From the NCBI GenBank assembly GCA_040758595.1, contig JBFLVJ010000004.1:1-64000 (forward strand): a stretch of 64,000 bases of DNA. Direction: 5' to 3'. Position numbers and translations under genes: made by a program. Below the pieces are notes generated by a model. The model was not told the origin of the DNA. It made no database searches and saw nothing but the letters and a program-made list of their open reading frames with translations. Source of the stretch: Bilamarchaeum sp040758595 (GTDB taxonomy: Archaea > Micrarchaeota > Micrarchaeia > Anstonellales > Bilamarchaeaceae). Shown here piece by piece: positions 16,301-24,332 of the stretch (its first letter is position 1; each line of letters begins with the position of its first letter).

Positions 16301-18203
16301 GCTGTTCTTCAGCAAGGCTGATTTCGATGCGGTGAAAGGCTCATCGCTCGAGCTGGCCGAGCGCCTCTCGATTGTCGCTGACATGATAAGGTTCAACACT
16401 CTGGCCACTATAGCATATGCCGGCTCGGGCCACATCGGAACCTCGCTTAGCGCCGCAGACCTGTTCACCCTCCTCTATCATCACCTCATGCGTTATGATC
16501 CTCAGCACCCCCACAAGCACGGGAGGGACATCTTCATCTTATCGAAAGGACACGCATCGCCAGGCCTCTATGCGACCTTGGCTTCCGCTGGTTTCATGGA
16601 AGCCGAAAAGCTCAAGGGATTCAGGAAGCTGGACGGCCTCCAGGGCCATGTGGATGTCTCGGTGCCGGGCATCGACGCGAACACAGGCTCGTTGGGGATG
16701 GGTATCTCCAAGGGGAAAGGCCATGCATGGGCCTACAAATCAGAGAAGAACGGCGGCAGGGCCTATGTCATGGTCGGCGACGGAGAGCTCCAGGAAGGGC
16801 AGAACTGGGAGGCGTTGCAGTCCGCCGGGCACATGAAGCTCGACAATCTTTACCTCATAATAGACAGGAACATGGTCCAGACCGACCGGAAGGTCAGCGA
16901 GATATCAGACATCGAGCCGTTGGACCGCAAGCTCGAGGATTTCGGCTGGGACGTGGTGCGGACCGACGGCAACGACATCGGAAAGCTTCTCGAAGCGTTC
17001 ACGAAACTCGAAACCCAGAACCCGAAACCAGGACAAGAGCCGGGACCCAAGGCGCTGATAGCCGACACCAAGAAAGGCCGGGGCGTCTTCTTCATGTGCT
17101 GCGATTCGCCCGACGCCTTCCGCGACGGCCTCTACAGATGGCATGGCGGCTTTTCGAATGATGAGGATCGGAAGAGGGCGTTCGACGAACTCGGCTCCCG
17201 CCTAGAGCCAAAGCTAGCCCCGCTCGGCATCTCCATCCCGACATATATCGCTCCCGCTCCAACTCCATCCACATTCAAAGGCTCCTCGCTCAAGCCCGCT
17301 TTCTCGAATTCCCTCCTTAAGCTGGCGGAGAAGCACAAGGAGATGGTGGTCATGGACGCCGACCTCGGAGAGGATTGCGGCCTGCTCCCTTTCGAGAGGC
17401 AGCATCCCGACCGCTTCATCCAGGTCGGCATCGCAGAGCAGGACATGGTCTCCATGGCCGGCGGCCTGGCGAAGGCAGGCAGGCTCCCGATAGTGAACAC
17501 CTACACCGCGTTCCTCAGCTCACGCTCCAACGAGCAGATATTCAACAACTGCTCGGAGAAGGACAAAGTCATCTATGTCGGCCACTTGGCAGGGCTCCTA
17601 CCCGCCAAGCCGGGCAAATCCCACCAGGGCATCCGGGACATCTCGCTGCTCCGCTCGATCCCGAATCTCACGCTCTGCCAACCTTGCACCGGTGCAGAGC
17701 TCGAAGCCATCATGGAGCTGCTCGCGGATTCCCACGGGAGCGCATACATGCGCCTGGAGCACGTACCGCCAAGAGAGGACGTCCAGCTCCCTGAAGATTA
17801 CGAGGTCGCCACCGGCAAGGGAGCGGTCCTCTGCGAAGGGAAAGACGCGGCCATCATCAGCCACGGGGCGGTGATGGTCTCAGAATCCGTCCTCGCCAGC
17901 GAGGTGCTTGAGAAGGAAGGGATATCCGTCATGGTCATAGACCTCCCCTGGCTCAATCACATCGACAAGGAATGGCTCCAGAAAGCGCTCGAAGGCATCA
18001 AGCACGTCTTCTGCGTGGAGAACCATTCAGCCATCGGAGGCCAGGCCGAAGAGGTGGCAAGGCGCATCTCTGATGATTGCAGCCTGAACGTCATCGGTGT
18101 GGAGGGCTGGCCCCAGTCCGGAGACAATGGTGATGTGCTGGGGCGCTATGCGCTCGACCACGCATCCATCGCGAAAAAAATCAAAGAGGTGCTAGGGAGA
18201 TGA
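16281..18203 (+). CDS. tkt: Transketolase, single-chain
   Basis: A thiamine-diphosphate enzyme moving two-carbon ketol units. The N-terminal half has GSGHIGTSLSAAD, SKGHASPGLY and the TPP/metal motif GDGELQEGQNWE ending in an asparagine. The C-terminal half starts near residue 335, with MDADLGEDCG, VGIAEQDMVSMAGGLA and the Rossmann-like final domain. Many archaea encode the two halves as separate genes; here they are one 640-residue chain. An in-frame heptamer repeat adds QNPKPGQEPG before ALIADTKKGRG. It overlaps the ALDH upstream by 20 nt and neuA downstream by 4 nt. The context suggests it builds or shortens the sugar that NeuB uses. Confidence 0.9.
   Translation: MHNTRNELFFSKADFDAVKGSSLELAERLSIVADMIRFNTLATIAYAGSGHIGTSLSAADLFTLLYHHLMRYDPQHPHKHGRDIFILSKGHASPGLYATLASAGFMEAEKLKGFRKLDGLQGHVDVSVPGIDANTGSLGMGISKGKGHAWAYKSEKNGGRAYVMVGDGELQEGQNWEALQSAGHMKLDNLYLIIDRNMVQTDRKVSEISDIEPLDRKLEDFGWDVVRTDGNDIGKLLEAFTKLETQNPKPGQEPGPKALIADTKKGRGVFFMCCDSPDAFRDGLYRWHGGFSNDEDRKRAFDELGSRLEPKLAPLGISIPTYIAPAPTPSTFKGSSLKPAFSNSLLKLAEKHKEMVVMDADLGEDCGLLPFERQHPDRFIQVGIAEQDMVSMAGGLAKAGRLPIVNTYTAFLSSRSNEQIFNNCSEKDKVIYVGHLAGLLPAKPGKSHQGIRDISLLRSIPNLTLCQPCTGAELEAIMELLADSHGSAYMRLEHVPPREDVQLPEDYEVATGKGAVLCEGKDAAIISHGAVMVSESVLASEVLEKEGISVMVIDLPWLNHIDKEWLQKALEGIKHVFCVENHSAIGGQAEEVARRISDDCSLNVIGVEGWPQSGDNGDVLGRYALDHASIAKKIKEVLGR
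17003..17030. repeat. Heptamer tandem repeat inside the transketolase gene
   Basis: Four units in register: GAAACTC, GAAACCC, AGAACCC, GAAACCA, with degenerate continuation to about 17047. They encode a polar insert at the end of the N-terminal transketolase domain, where homologues have a shorter linker. Confidence 0.7.
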
Positions 18204-18907
18204 AGGTGCTCGCGCTCATCCTCGCCCGCGGCGGCTCGGAAAGAATCCCGAAAAAGAACATCGCCATGCTGGGCGGCCACCCGCTCATCCACTACACCAT
18301 CGAAGCCGCGAAAAAATCCAAACACATAAACCGCATCATCGTCTCCACGGACAGCCAGGAGATAGCTGACGTGGCGAAGAGGCTCGGCGCAGAGGTCCCG
18401 TTCCTCCGGCCCGCGGAGATCTCCAAGTCGGATTCCACCGAGCTCCAGGCGTTCGAGCACGCTCTGGGCTATCTGAAGGACGAGGAAGGATACGAGCCGG
18501 ACATAATCGTCAAGCCGTTCCCCACCTCCCCGTTCCGCACTACCAAGACCATAGACAGAGCGATCGAGATGCTCATCGCCCACCCGGAGGCGGATTCGGT
18601 CCGCTCGGTGCGGCTCTGCAAGGAGCATCCCTACAAGATGTGGAGGATAGAAGGGGGCGAGCTGAAGCATCTGATTCCAGAAGACCAGAAGCCGGACCAG
18701 GCGCACACGCTTTCATACCAGGTGCTGCCCGAGGTCTATGTCAACAACGCCAGCATCGACGTCACTAAACCCTCAACTGTCTTCGGCAAGAAATCGATCA
18801 CCGGGTCAAAGATACTCGCCCTGGTCATGGACGAGCTGGAATCGCACGACATCAACACGCCGCTGGACCTGCTCTTGGCAGAGCGTCTCCTGAAGGGGCG
18901 CCGCTGA
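18200..18907 (+). CDS. neuA: CMP-sialic/ulosonic acid synthetase (NeuA family)
   Basis: Activates a ulosonic acid with CTP. ILARGGSERIPKKN is the nucleotide-binding loop, RIIVSTDSQEIADVAKRLGAEVPFLRP is the second conserved block, and PTSPFRT and YVNNASIDV match NeuA-like enzymes. The 235-residue length is that of the catalytic domain without the C-terminal esterase-like domain. Its ATG overlaps the transketolase stop by 4 nt. It ends the neuB operon, meeting the convergent FkbM gene. Confidence 0.88.
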   Translation: MKVLALILARGGSERIPKKNIAMLGGHPLIHYTIEAAKKSKHINRIIVSTDSQEIADVAKRLGAEVPFLRPAEISKSDSTELQAFEHALGYLKDEEGYEPDIIVKPFPTSPFRTTKTIDRAIEMLIAHPEADSVRSVRLCKEHPYKMWRIEGGELKHLIPEDQKPDQAHTLSYQVLPEVYVNNASIDVTKPSTVFGKKSITGSKILALVMDELESHDINTPLDLLLAERLLKGRR

Positions 18908-18920
18908 CAATCCGCTCTGA

Positions 18921-19763
18921 TCACTTCTTTTTCCAGGCGTAGGTCGTCAGGTGCGCGGGGTAGGCGGTCTCGAATCCGTAGCCCATCTTAGGGAACAACT
19001 CCTCGAGAGCAAATTTCGTGTATCTCCCGTCCACGATGTGGTTGGATGCTATCGCCAGGTGCACGTCGTTCTCCGCCAGCACCTTCACAGCGCCCTTCAC
19101 GGTCTCTATCTCTGCGCCTTCGATGTCCATCTTGATGAAGTCCACATGTCCGAGCCCGAGCTCTTCCGCTTCCTCGTCTATGGTCACGATGGGGACCTCT
19201 ATGACGTCCTTGGCCTCCTTCGCATCCGGTATTATCGGGCTGTCCTTCTTGTCCACGAAAAGCGTCGAGGTGCCAAGGCCCTTGTTATCGAACTTCATGC
19301 TGCCCCTTGAGCTCCAGGTGGCCTTGTTGAGGAGTGCCACATTCTTGAGGCCGTTCATCTCAACATTGCGCTTGAGGCGTTCATAGTTGAGCGGGTCCGG
19401 CTCGTACGCTATCACCTTGCCCCTCTCTCCTACCAGCTTTGCTGCATACAGCGTGAACACGCCGATGTACGCTCCACAGTCTATCACCACGTCGCCTTCC
19501 CTGAGCTCGTACCTGCCCAGATCGCCATCGGTCATGTGCGGTATCCTGCTCCAGAACTCCTCGAGCATCCAGGAATCCTTGGCTATCCTCATGGACAGAC
19601 CGCCATTGAACCTGTACTCGAAATAATCCTTGCCTTCCACGATATCGAAACCGATGCCCTTGCTCTTGTTGTAGTGCCTGTACACCTTCACCTTCAGCGG
19701 CGCCGGCAGATAGCTAGATAGCCTGAAATACAGGGCAGATTCCATCTTCTTCTTGATGTCCAT
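18921..19763 (-). CDS. FkbM family methyltransferase
   Basis: A 280-residue SAM-dependent methyltransferase. VVIDCGAYIGVFTLYAAK is motif I with the family's extended form, VIAYEPDPLNYERLKRNVEMNGL is motif II, and VDFIKMDIEGAEIETVKGA is the FkbM signature. FkbM proteins commonly O-methylate sugars in polysaccharide loci. The gene follows the capsule-synthesis-like gene with 11 nt spacing on the same strand. Its sugar target is not readable from sequence. Confidence 0.85.
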   Translation of the reverse strand: MDIKKKMESALYFRLSSYLPAPLKVKVYRHYNKSKGIGFDIVEGKDYFEYRFNGGLSMRIAKDSWMLEEFWSRIPHMTDGDLGRYELREGDVVIDCGAYIGVFTLYAAKLVGERGKVIAYEPDPLNYERLKRNVEMNGLKNVALLNKATWSSRGSMKFDNKGLGTSTLFVDKKDSPIIPDAKEAKDVIEVPIVTIDEEAEELGLGHVDFIKMDIEGAEIETVKGAVKVLAENDVHLAIASNHIVDGRYTKFALEELFPKMGYGFETAYPAHLTTYAWKKK

Positions 19764-19774
19764 ATAAGCACCTC

Positions 19775-21127
19775 CTAATCTTTCCGGCCGCTAGCGCTCC
19801 ATCTAAGGACGTCCTTTATCTCGCCGGCCAGCCTCCCTTCGTCATCCAACGGGATTATGTTCTTCGCATATTCCTTCAGGAAATCCGCGTAAGCCTCTCC
19901 ATCTACTTTATACTCGCCATCCTTAATGGCCATCAGTACCCTAGGCAGCCTGTTGAGGTCCTTGACGTCTATCCCGACGTCCTTGTATGCCTCGTGGCCG
20001 AGCACCACCAGCGGCTTCTCCATCAATAGGGCCTCGTAGCCCACCGTGGAGTTTATCGCTATCACCCCAATGGAGTCCCGGATTAGCTCGCTCGTGTTCT
20101 CCTCCGGGTGTATCAGCCGCACCCGCTTCTCCCTCTTCAAATCAAGCACCGTGCCGAGCCCCTGATCGGCGTTTCTCCAGTGCGGGTGCACCTTCACATA
20201 AATATATGTGCCTTGGGGCAGGCACTTGGCCATCTGCTTCGCGGTCCCCAGCTGGTCCAGGAAATACTCGCGGTAGGCTATCTGGGCCTCCCACTCGTAG
20301 TGGATGGAGAAAAGGAAATACCTCTCGCCCTTCCTTGGTCGGTCGAAGAAGATGGAATGCAATCTTGGATAGATGAGGTGCTTCGCGCTCCTATCCAGGA
20401 GCCGCCAGTACTTCTGGGGCAGGTCAGGGACGTCAGCGTCCATCTTGGCCCCGCCCTTGAGGACCACCGATATCTTGTGCGGTATGAACGGCACCTTCTT
20501 CATCATGTTGCCGAGCTTGTTGCCTGACTTGCTGTCGAGCTTGACTATCTCCTTCTTCTCGGTGGTCCTTGACCTGAACTCCTCCAGCACCCCATCGTCG
20601 CTCTCCCTGTAGTATATTGGCATGTTGTCCTTGTCCCAGAAGATGAGGCTCTCCTTGAGCAGCCTGCCGTTTATGGGTTTCACGTTCTTCACGCCCATGC
20701 GCTCGGCAACGAGCTCTGCGGTGTTGATGAATAGCAAGCAGTCCATGAAATTGAACAGCACGTCCGCGCCCTGGAATATCTCCTTCCAGGCGAGCACGTA
20801 CCTGGCCAGTTTCTCCCTGAGGTCCTTCTTGCACAGCCAACCCCACCTTCTTTTGGTGGATGCTGCCAGGTAGTCGAAAGGGACTCCGAGGAACGCCTCG
20901 GCCTCTTCTATATCGTTCTCGGATAACTCTCTTGAGAACGCACGGGAGGAGAAGAAATCGCGGTACCTGAGGTCCAGGCCGGTCATATCCCTGAACGTAT
21001 TCTCAGGGATGCGGCCGATGACTTCAACGTCGAAATCATCTTTGAGGCGCGTGAGGGCCGACATCACCTTCTGGTGCCTCGGGTGTATGGAATCCACTGT
21101 GACGTCCTGCGGATACAGGACCTTCAC
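19775..21127 (-). CDS. Capsule polysaccharide synthesis-like glycosyltransferase (KpsS/KpsC-like)
   Basis: A 450-residue protein whose C-terminal half carries YIYVKVHPHWRN, then SIGVIAINSTVGYEALLMEKPLVVLG, the hallmark of the capsule-synthesis (Pfam Capsule_synth) GT-B family. Known members include KpsS and KpsC, which transfer Kdo from CMP-Kdo. The N-terminal half is less recognisable. A GTG at 21127, 6 nt after GGGGAGG, is preferred over the TTG at 21133. It lies next to a CMP-ulosonate operon, so an ulosonic acid transferase is a reasonable hypothesis but not shown. Confidence 0.65.
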   Translation of the reverse strand: MKVLYPQDVTVDSIHPRHQKVMSALTRLKDDFDVEVIGRIPENTFRDMTGLDLRYRDFFSSRAFSRELSENDIEEAEAFLGVPFDYLAASTKRRWGWLCKKDLREKLARYVLAWKEIFQGADVLFNFMDCLLFINTAELVAERMGVKNVKPINGRLLKESLIFWDKDNMPIYYRESDDGVLEEFRSRTTEKKEIVKLDSKSGNKLGNMMKKVPFIPHKISVVLKGGAKMDADVPDLPQKYWRLLDRSAKHLIYPRLHSIFFDRPRKGERYFLFSIHYEWEAQIAYREYFLDQLGTAKQMAKCLPQGTYIYVKVHPHWRNADQGLGTVLDLKREKRVRLIHPEENTSELIRDSIGVIAINSTVGYEALLMEKPLVVLGHEAYKDVGIDVKDLNRLPRVLMAIKDGEYKVDGEAYADFLKEYAKNIIPLDDEGRLAGEIKDVLRWSASGRKD

Positions 21128-21291
21128 CGACAACCTCCCCTCTGCTATCCAAATCCCTCCTCTGCCTCCAAAGAGCGCTATATGCTTAATCCCGAACCTT
21201 CCTTTTAAACCTTTTTCAGAGGGCGGACACCGCTCTCCACACCGTCGCTTTTTAGTATTATCGCGCGAAATCAGGAATAGAGCTGATTGTT

Positions 21292-22449
21292 ATGGATCCG
21301 ATTCCTGTCGAGCAGGTAGTGCAGAAGGACAAGCTTGGGCCGTTGAAATCCGCGGGCCATCTCATCGATATAGAAGCCATGGACGAATACGAGAAATCCA
21401 TCAGGGAGAGCAAGAGCGCAGTGCCCGGCCCTTCGTTCTGGAAGGGGAGGCGCGTCCTCATCACCGGTTCGGCCGGCATGGTAGGCAGCACCATGATAGA
21501 TCTGCTCATCTCCATGGACGCCAAGGTGGCGGGCACCGTCAAGCGCCACGCGCTTCCGGACTACCCGAACGTCATGCACAACGTGGACAGCGGCAAGTTG
21601 CACCTCTACGAAGTGGATCTGACCGACTACAACCGGGTTGCCTCCCTCATCAAGGAGTTCGAGCCCGAATTCATATTCCACCAGGCTGCCGAATCGTTCG
21701 TGCCGACCTCGCTCCAGCAGCCGAGCCATGTGGTCGAGAACAACTGCGTGAGCACCACCAACCTGCTGGAAGCGGCCACCAAGGAGGACAAGAGCCTCAA
21801 AGGGATACAGCTGGCATGCTCTTCCGAGCAGTACGGTTTCGTCAAGGACGCATCAGAGCTTCCGGTGCGCGAGGAGAACGAGCTGCGACCCACTTCGACC
21901 TACGCATCCACCAAGGTGTTCACCGAGTTCATCGGCAAGTCGTATTTCTACACATACAAGACCCCGACTGTCATCACCCGCTCCTTCAACCAGGAGGGCC
22001 CTAGGAGAGGCCCTCAGTTCTTCACCGCCAGGATAGGCCATCAGATGAAGGACATCCTCTCGGGCAAGTCAAACCGCATAGTGATGGGCAACCCGAACGC
22101 GGTGCGCGATTTCACCCACATCCACGATTCGGTCAAGGCCCAGCTGCTCGCGCTGGAGAAGTGCGAGCGCGGCCAGGCCTACAACATCTGCTCGGGCAAG
22201 GGCATCACCACCGGCGACTATGCGACGCTTGCCACCAGGGTCTGGGACGTCAAGGCGCCCATCTTCGTGGACAAGAGGCTCCTGCGGCCGTACGAGCGCG
22301 GGGAGGCCCTCTTCGACGGCTTCATCGGCGACAACCGGAAGTTCAGCGAGAAAACCGGCTGGAAGCCCACGCTTACCGTGACCGACATAATCCGGGACAG
22401 CGTGAAGTTCTATCAGGATCCCAAGGCATTCCCTGTGCTCAAGGCCTGA
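21292..22449 (+). CDS. NAD-dependent nucleotide-sugar dehydratase (GDP-mannose 4,6-dehydratase-like)
   Basis: An extended SDR of 385 residues. About 50 N-terminal residues precede the NAD loop ITGSAGMVGS, longer than usual. HQAAESFVPTS and ACSSEQYG precede the YASTK catalytic site, and RSFNQEGPRRGPQFFTARI resembles the NHESPRRG motif of GDP-mannose dehydratase. C-terminal RPYERGEALFDGFIGDNRKFSEKTGWKP also fits that group. It is divergent from the capsule-synthesis-like gene across about 160 nt. It could make GDP-4-keto-6-deoxymannose or act on a related sugar. Confidence 0.78.
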   Translation: MDPIPVEQVVQKDKLGPLKSAGHLIDIEAMDEYEKSIRESKSAVPGPSFWKGRRVLITGSAGMVGSTMIDLLISMDAKVAGTVKRHALPDYPNVMHNVDSGKLHLYEVDLTDYNRVASLIKEFEPEFIFHQAAESFVPTSLQQPSHVVENNCVSTTNLLEAATKEDKSLKGIQLACSSEQYGFVKDASELPVREENELRPTSTYASTKVFTEFIGKSYFYTYKTPTVITRSFNQEGPRRGPQFFTARIGHQMKDILSGKSNRIVMGNPNAVRDFTHIHDSVKAQLLALEKCERGQAYNICSGKGITTGDYATLATRVWDVKAPIFVDKRLLRPYERGEALFDGFIGDNRKFSEKTGWKPTLTVTDIIRDSVKFYQDPKAFPVLKA

Positions 22450-22456
22450 GCGTCAG

Positions 22457-22463
22457 TTTATAT
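22457..22463 (+). promoter_or_regulatory. TATA box for leaderless GT4 gene
   Basis: TTTATAT is centred about 26 nt before ATG 22486, so the transcript should begin at or next to the start codon. Confidence 0.6.
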
Positions 22464-22485
22464 CCGTTGGCTGGGGATTGTTACC

Positions 22486-23637
22486 ATGCGCCTCGTGATA
22501 ACCACCCCGTTCCTGGAGACGCGGGGCGGGATGGAGCGTGTCATCCTGCAGATCGCCCAGCGATTCGATGCGCGCATCCACTGCCTCAGCTACGATGCGG
22601 ACGACACGTTCCCCGAGTTCTCGAAGCTGGATGTGGAGGTCGCCAGGCCGACGTTCCTGCGCAGCCTGCCCTTCGGGAAGCGCGTCTCGACCGCCATCGA
22701 GGCCGGCTATCATTTCTACAACACCGAGCTGGAGGACTACGATGTCATCAACGCCCACCAGACCCCGAGCGAGTGGATACGCAACCGCAACTCTCCGGTG
22801 ATATGGTATTCGCATACGCCGAACCGAGAGGCCTTCGACCTCTATGAATGGCGGATGAAGCGCAGGAGCCTCCCGTCGAAAGCGGTCTTCTGGTCTTCTA
22901 TCCAAGCATTCAAATTCTTCGAATACCGTACCGTCCCGAAGCTGGAGCACATATTCACGAACAGCCTGAACAGCCAGGCGCGCATCAAGAAGTACCTCCA
23001 TCGCGAATCAGAGGTCCTGCATCCGGGCGTCGATTCCGACAGGTTCTCATGCAAGGCCTACGAGGACTTCTTCTTCTATCCATCGCGCATCGCGCCCGAG
23101 AAGGAGATAGAGTACGCCATCGAGGCTTTCAAGATATTCAGGAACCGGGTGGACAACGTGAAACACGGAACCGGGAACTGGAAGCTCGTCATCGCAGGCG
23201 CGCTCTCGAAGCGCCCGGAGCATATCGCCTACTTCGACAGGCTGAAATCCATGTGCGACGATTCCATAGCCATCGAGACCAATGTGGGTGACTGGCAGCT
23301 GCGGGACCTCTACGCCCGCTGCCACGCGGTCCTCTACACCCCCGTGAACGAGGACTACGGCCTGGTCCCACTGGAGGCCATGGCATCATCCAAGCCGTGC
23401 ATCGCCAGGAACGAGGGCGGTCCGAAGGAGACCATAATAGACGGGAGCGACGGCTTCCTCATCAACAGCATCTGGGAGATGGCCGGCAGGATGGAGAAGC
23501 TGGCCAAGGACCAGGAGCTCTGCGCATCCATGGGCAAGATTGGCAGGCGGAAAGTCAAGCGCGACTTCACTTGGGAGGCTTTCTTGAAGCGGTTTTCCGA
23601 GAAGGCTGAAGAGCTGATGTGTGCTTCTCCGCGCTAG
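22486..23637 (+). CDS. GT4 family glycosyltransferase
   Basis: A 383-residue GT-B enzyme closely related to the GT4 at 11577. Matching features are NAHQTPSEWIRNRN, VIWYSHTPNREAFDLYEWR, YPSRIAPEKEIEYAIEAF, LVIAGAL and PVNEDYGLVPLEAMASSKP with the E-x7-E donor motif. A short heptamer repeat encodes KHGTGN directly before WKLVIAG, the same site as in the paralogue. A TATA box predicts a leaderless start at 22486. The last 71 nt overlap the convergent membrane-protein gene. Confidence 0.87.
   Translation: MRLVITTPFLETRGGMERVILQIAQRFDARIHCLSYDADDTFPEFSKLDVEVARPTFLRSLPFGKRVSTAIEAGYHFYNTELEDYDVINAHQTPSEWIRNRNSPVIWYSHTPNREAFDLYEWRMKRRSLPSKAVFWSSIQAFKFFEYRTVPKLEHIFTNSLNSQARIKKYLHRESEVLHPGVDSDRFSCKAYEDFFFYPSRIAPEKEIEYAIEAFKIFRNRVDNVKHGTGNWKLVIAGALSKRPEHIAYFDRLKSMCDDSIAIETNVGDWQLRDLYARCHAVLYTPVNEDYGLVPLEAMASSKPCIARNEGGPKETIIDGSDGFLINSIWEMAGRMEKLAKDQELCASMGKIGRRKVKRDFTWEAFLKRFSEKAEELMCASPR
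23160..23180. repeat. Heptamer tandem repeat inside a second GT4 gene
   Basis: Three in-register units: GAAACAC, GGAACCG, GGAACTG. They encode part of the loop before WKLVIAG, matching the insertion position in the paralogue at 12045-12079. Confidence 0.65.
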
Positions 23638-24280
23638 CCCTCTCCTTATCTTCTATCCTTATCTTGGCCTTCTCGATGGCCTCCTCTCTTTCCTCCTTCT
23701 CCGCTTCCTCCTCGATTTCGCTGGGTCCCTGGTCAGCCAGTCCGATGATGCTTATGAGGAATTTGAGCAGCGTCCCTACGATCAGTATCAGCACAAGAAA
23801 GGCAACGCCGGCCAGCGCGGTCAGGTGATCGGGCGGGACGTCCGCGTACACAAGGGTCATGATGACATAGACAGTGACGTTGATGGGCGGAGCGGAGAAG
23901 ATGAAGAACGCGAAACCCTTGGGAAGCAGGTGGAAGTACGTCATGTACATCAGCAGGAAGCTGGCGCCGGCGAGGCCGAGGGACAGCGTGAAATAGAGCT
24001 CGTTCGACATCACGCTCTCCCAGGAGCCGCCGTAGTTGTACATGGTCCTGATTATGTTTATGGCGACGAACAGGAACACCATGGTGTTGCCGAAGGCGGT
24101 GTTCCAGCCCAGCTCCTCCTTCCGGTTCCTGCCGAAATAGAGCGTCATGAACAGGGTCGCGATAAGGAGAGGTATCGCGGTCCAGAGCATATCCTGGTTG
24201 TTCAACGGGGCGAGCAGGAGCTCTATCAGGCGTCCCTGCACCGCATACGCCAATCCCATGGCTTCGGTCTCAAGGCTCAT
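23567..24280 (-). CDS. Unknown polytopic membrane protein with charged tail
   Basis: About 237 residues. I see six likely membrane segments (for example LLIATLFMTLYFG, MVFLFVAINIIRTMY, LYFTLSLGLAGASFLLMYMTYF, FFIFSAPPINVTVYVIMTLVY, and VAFLVLILIVGTLLKFLISIIGL), then a highly charged tail of about 60 residues rich in Glu and Lys with coiled-coil character. I do not recognise the family. The ATG at 24280 lies 27 nt from a TATA box; an upstream ATG at 24301 falls against the TATA box and is unlikely. It is convergent with the GT4 gene and divergent from the epimerase gene. Confidence 0.6.
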   Translation of the reverse strand: MSLETEAMGLAYAVQGRLIELLLAPLNNQDMLWTAIPLLIATLFMTLYFGRNRKEELGWNTAFGNTMVFLFVAINIIRTMYNYGGSWESVMSNELYFTLSLGLAGASFLLMYMTYFHLLPKGFAFFIFSAPPINVTVYVIMTLVYADVPPDHLTALAGVAFLVLILIVGTLLKFLISIIGLADQGPSEIEEEAEKEEREEAIEKAKIRIEDKERASAEKHTSALQPSRKTASRKPPK

Positions 24281-24303
24281 GCTCCATAAACAGCCGAGCA
24301 TGA

Positions 24304-24310
24304 TTTAAAA
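24304..24310. promoter_or_regulatory. Single symmetric TATA box serving two divergent leaderless genes
   Basis: ATTTAAA is nearly symmetric. Its centre near 24307 is 26 nt from ATG 24333 on the plus strand and 27 nt from ATG 24280 on the minus strand. Confidence 0.6.
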
Positions 24311-24332
24311 CCTCTCCCGGATAGTCCAAGCC

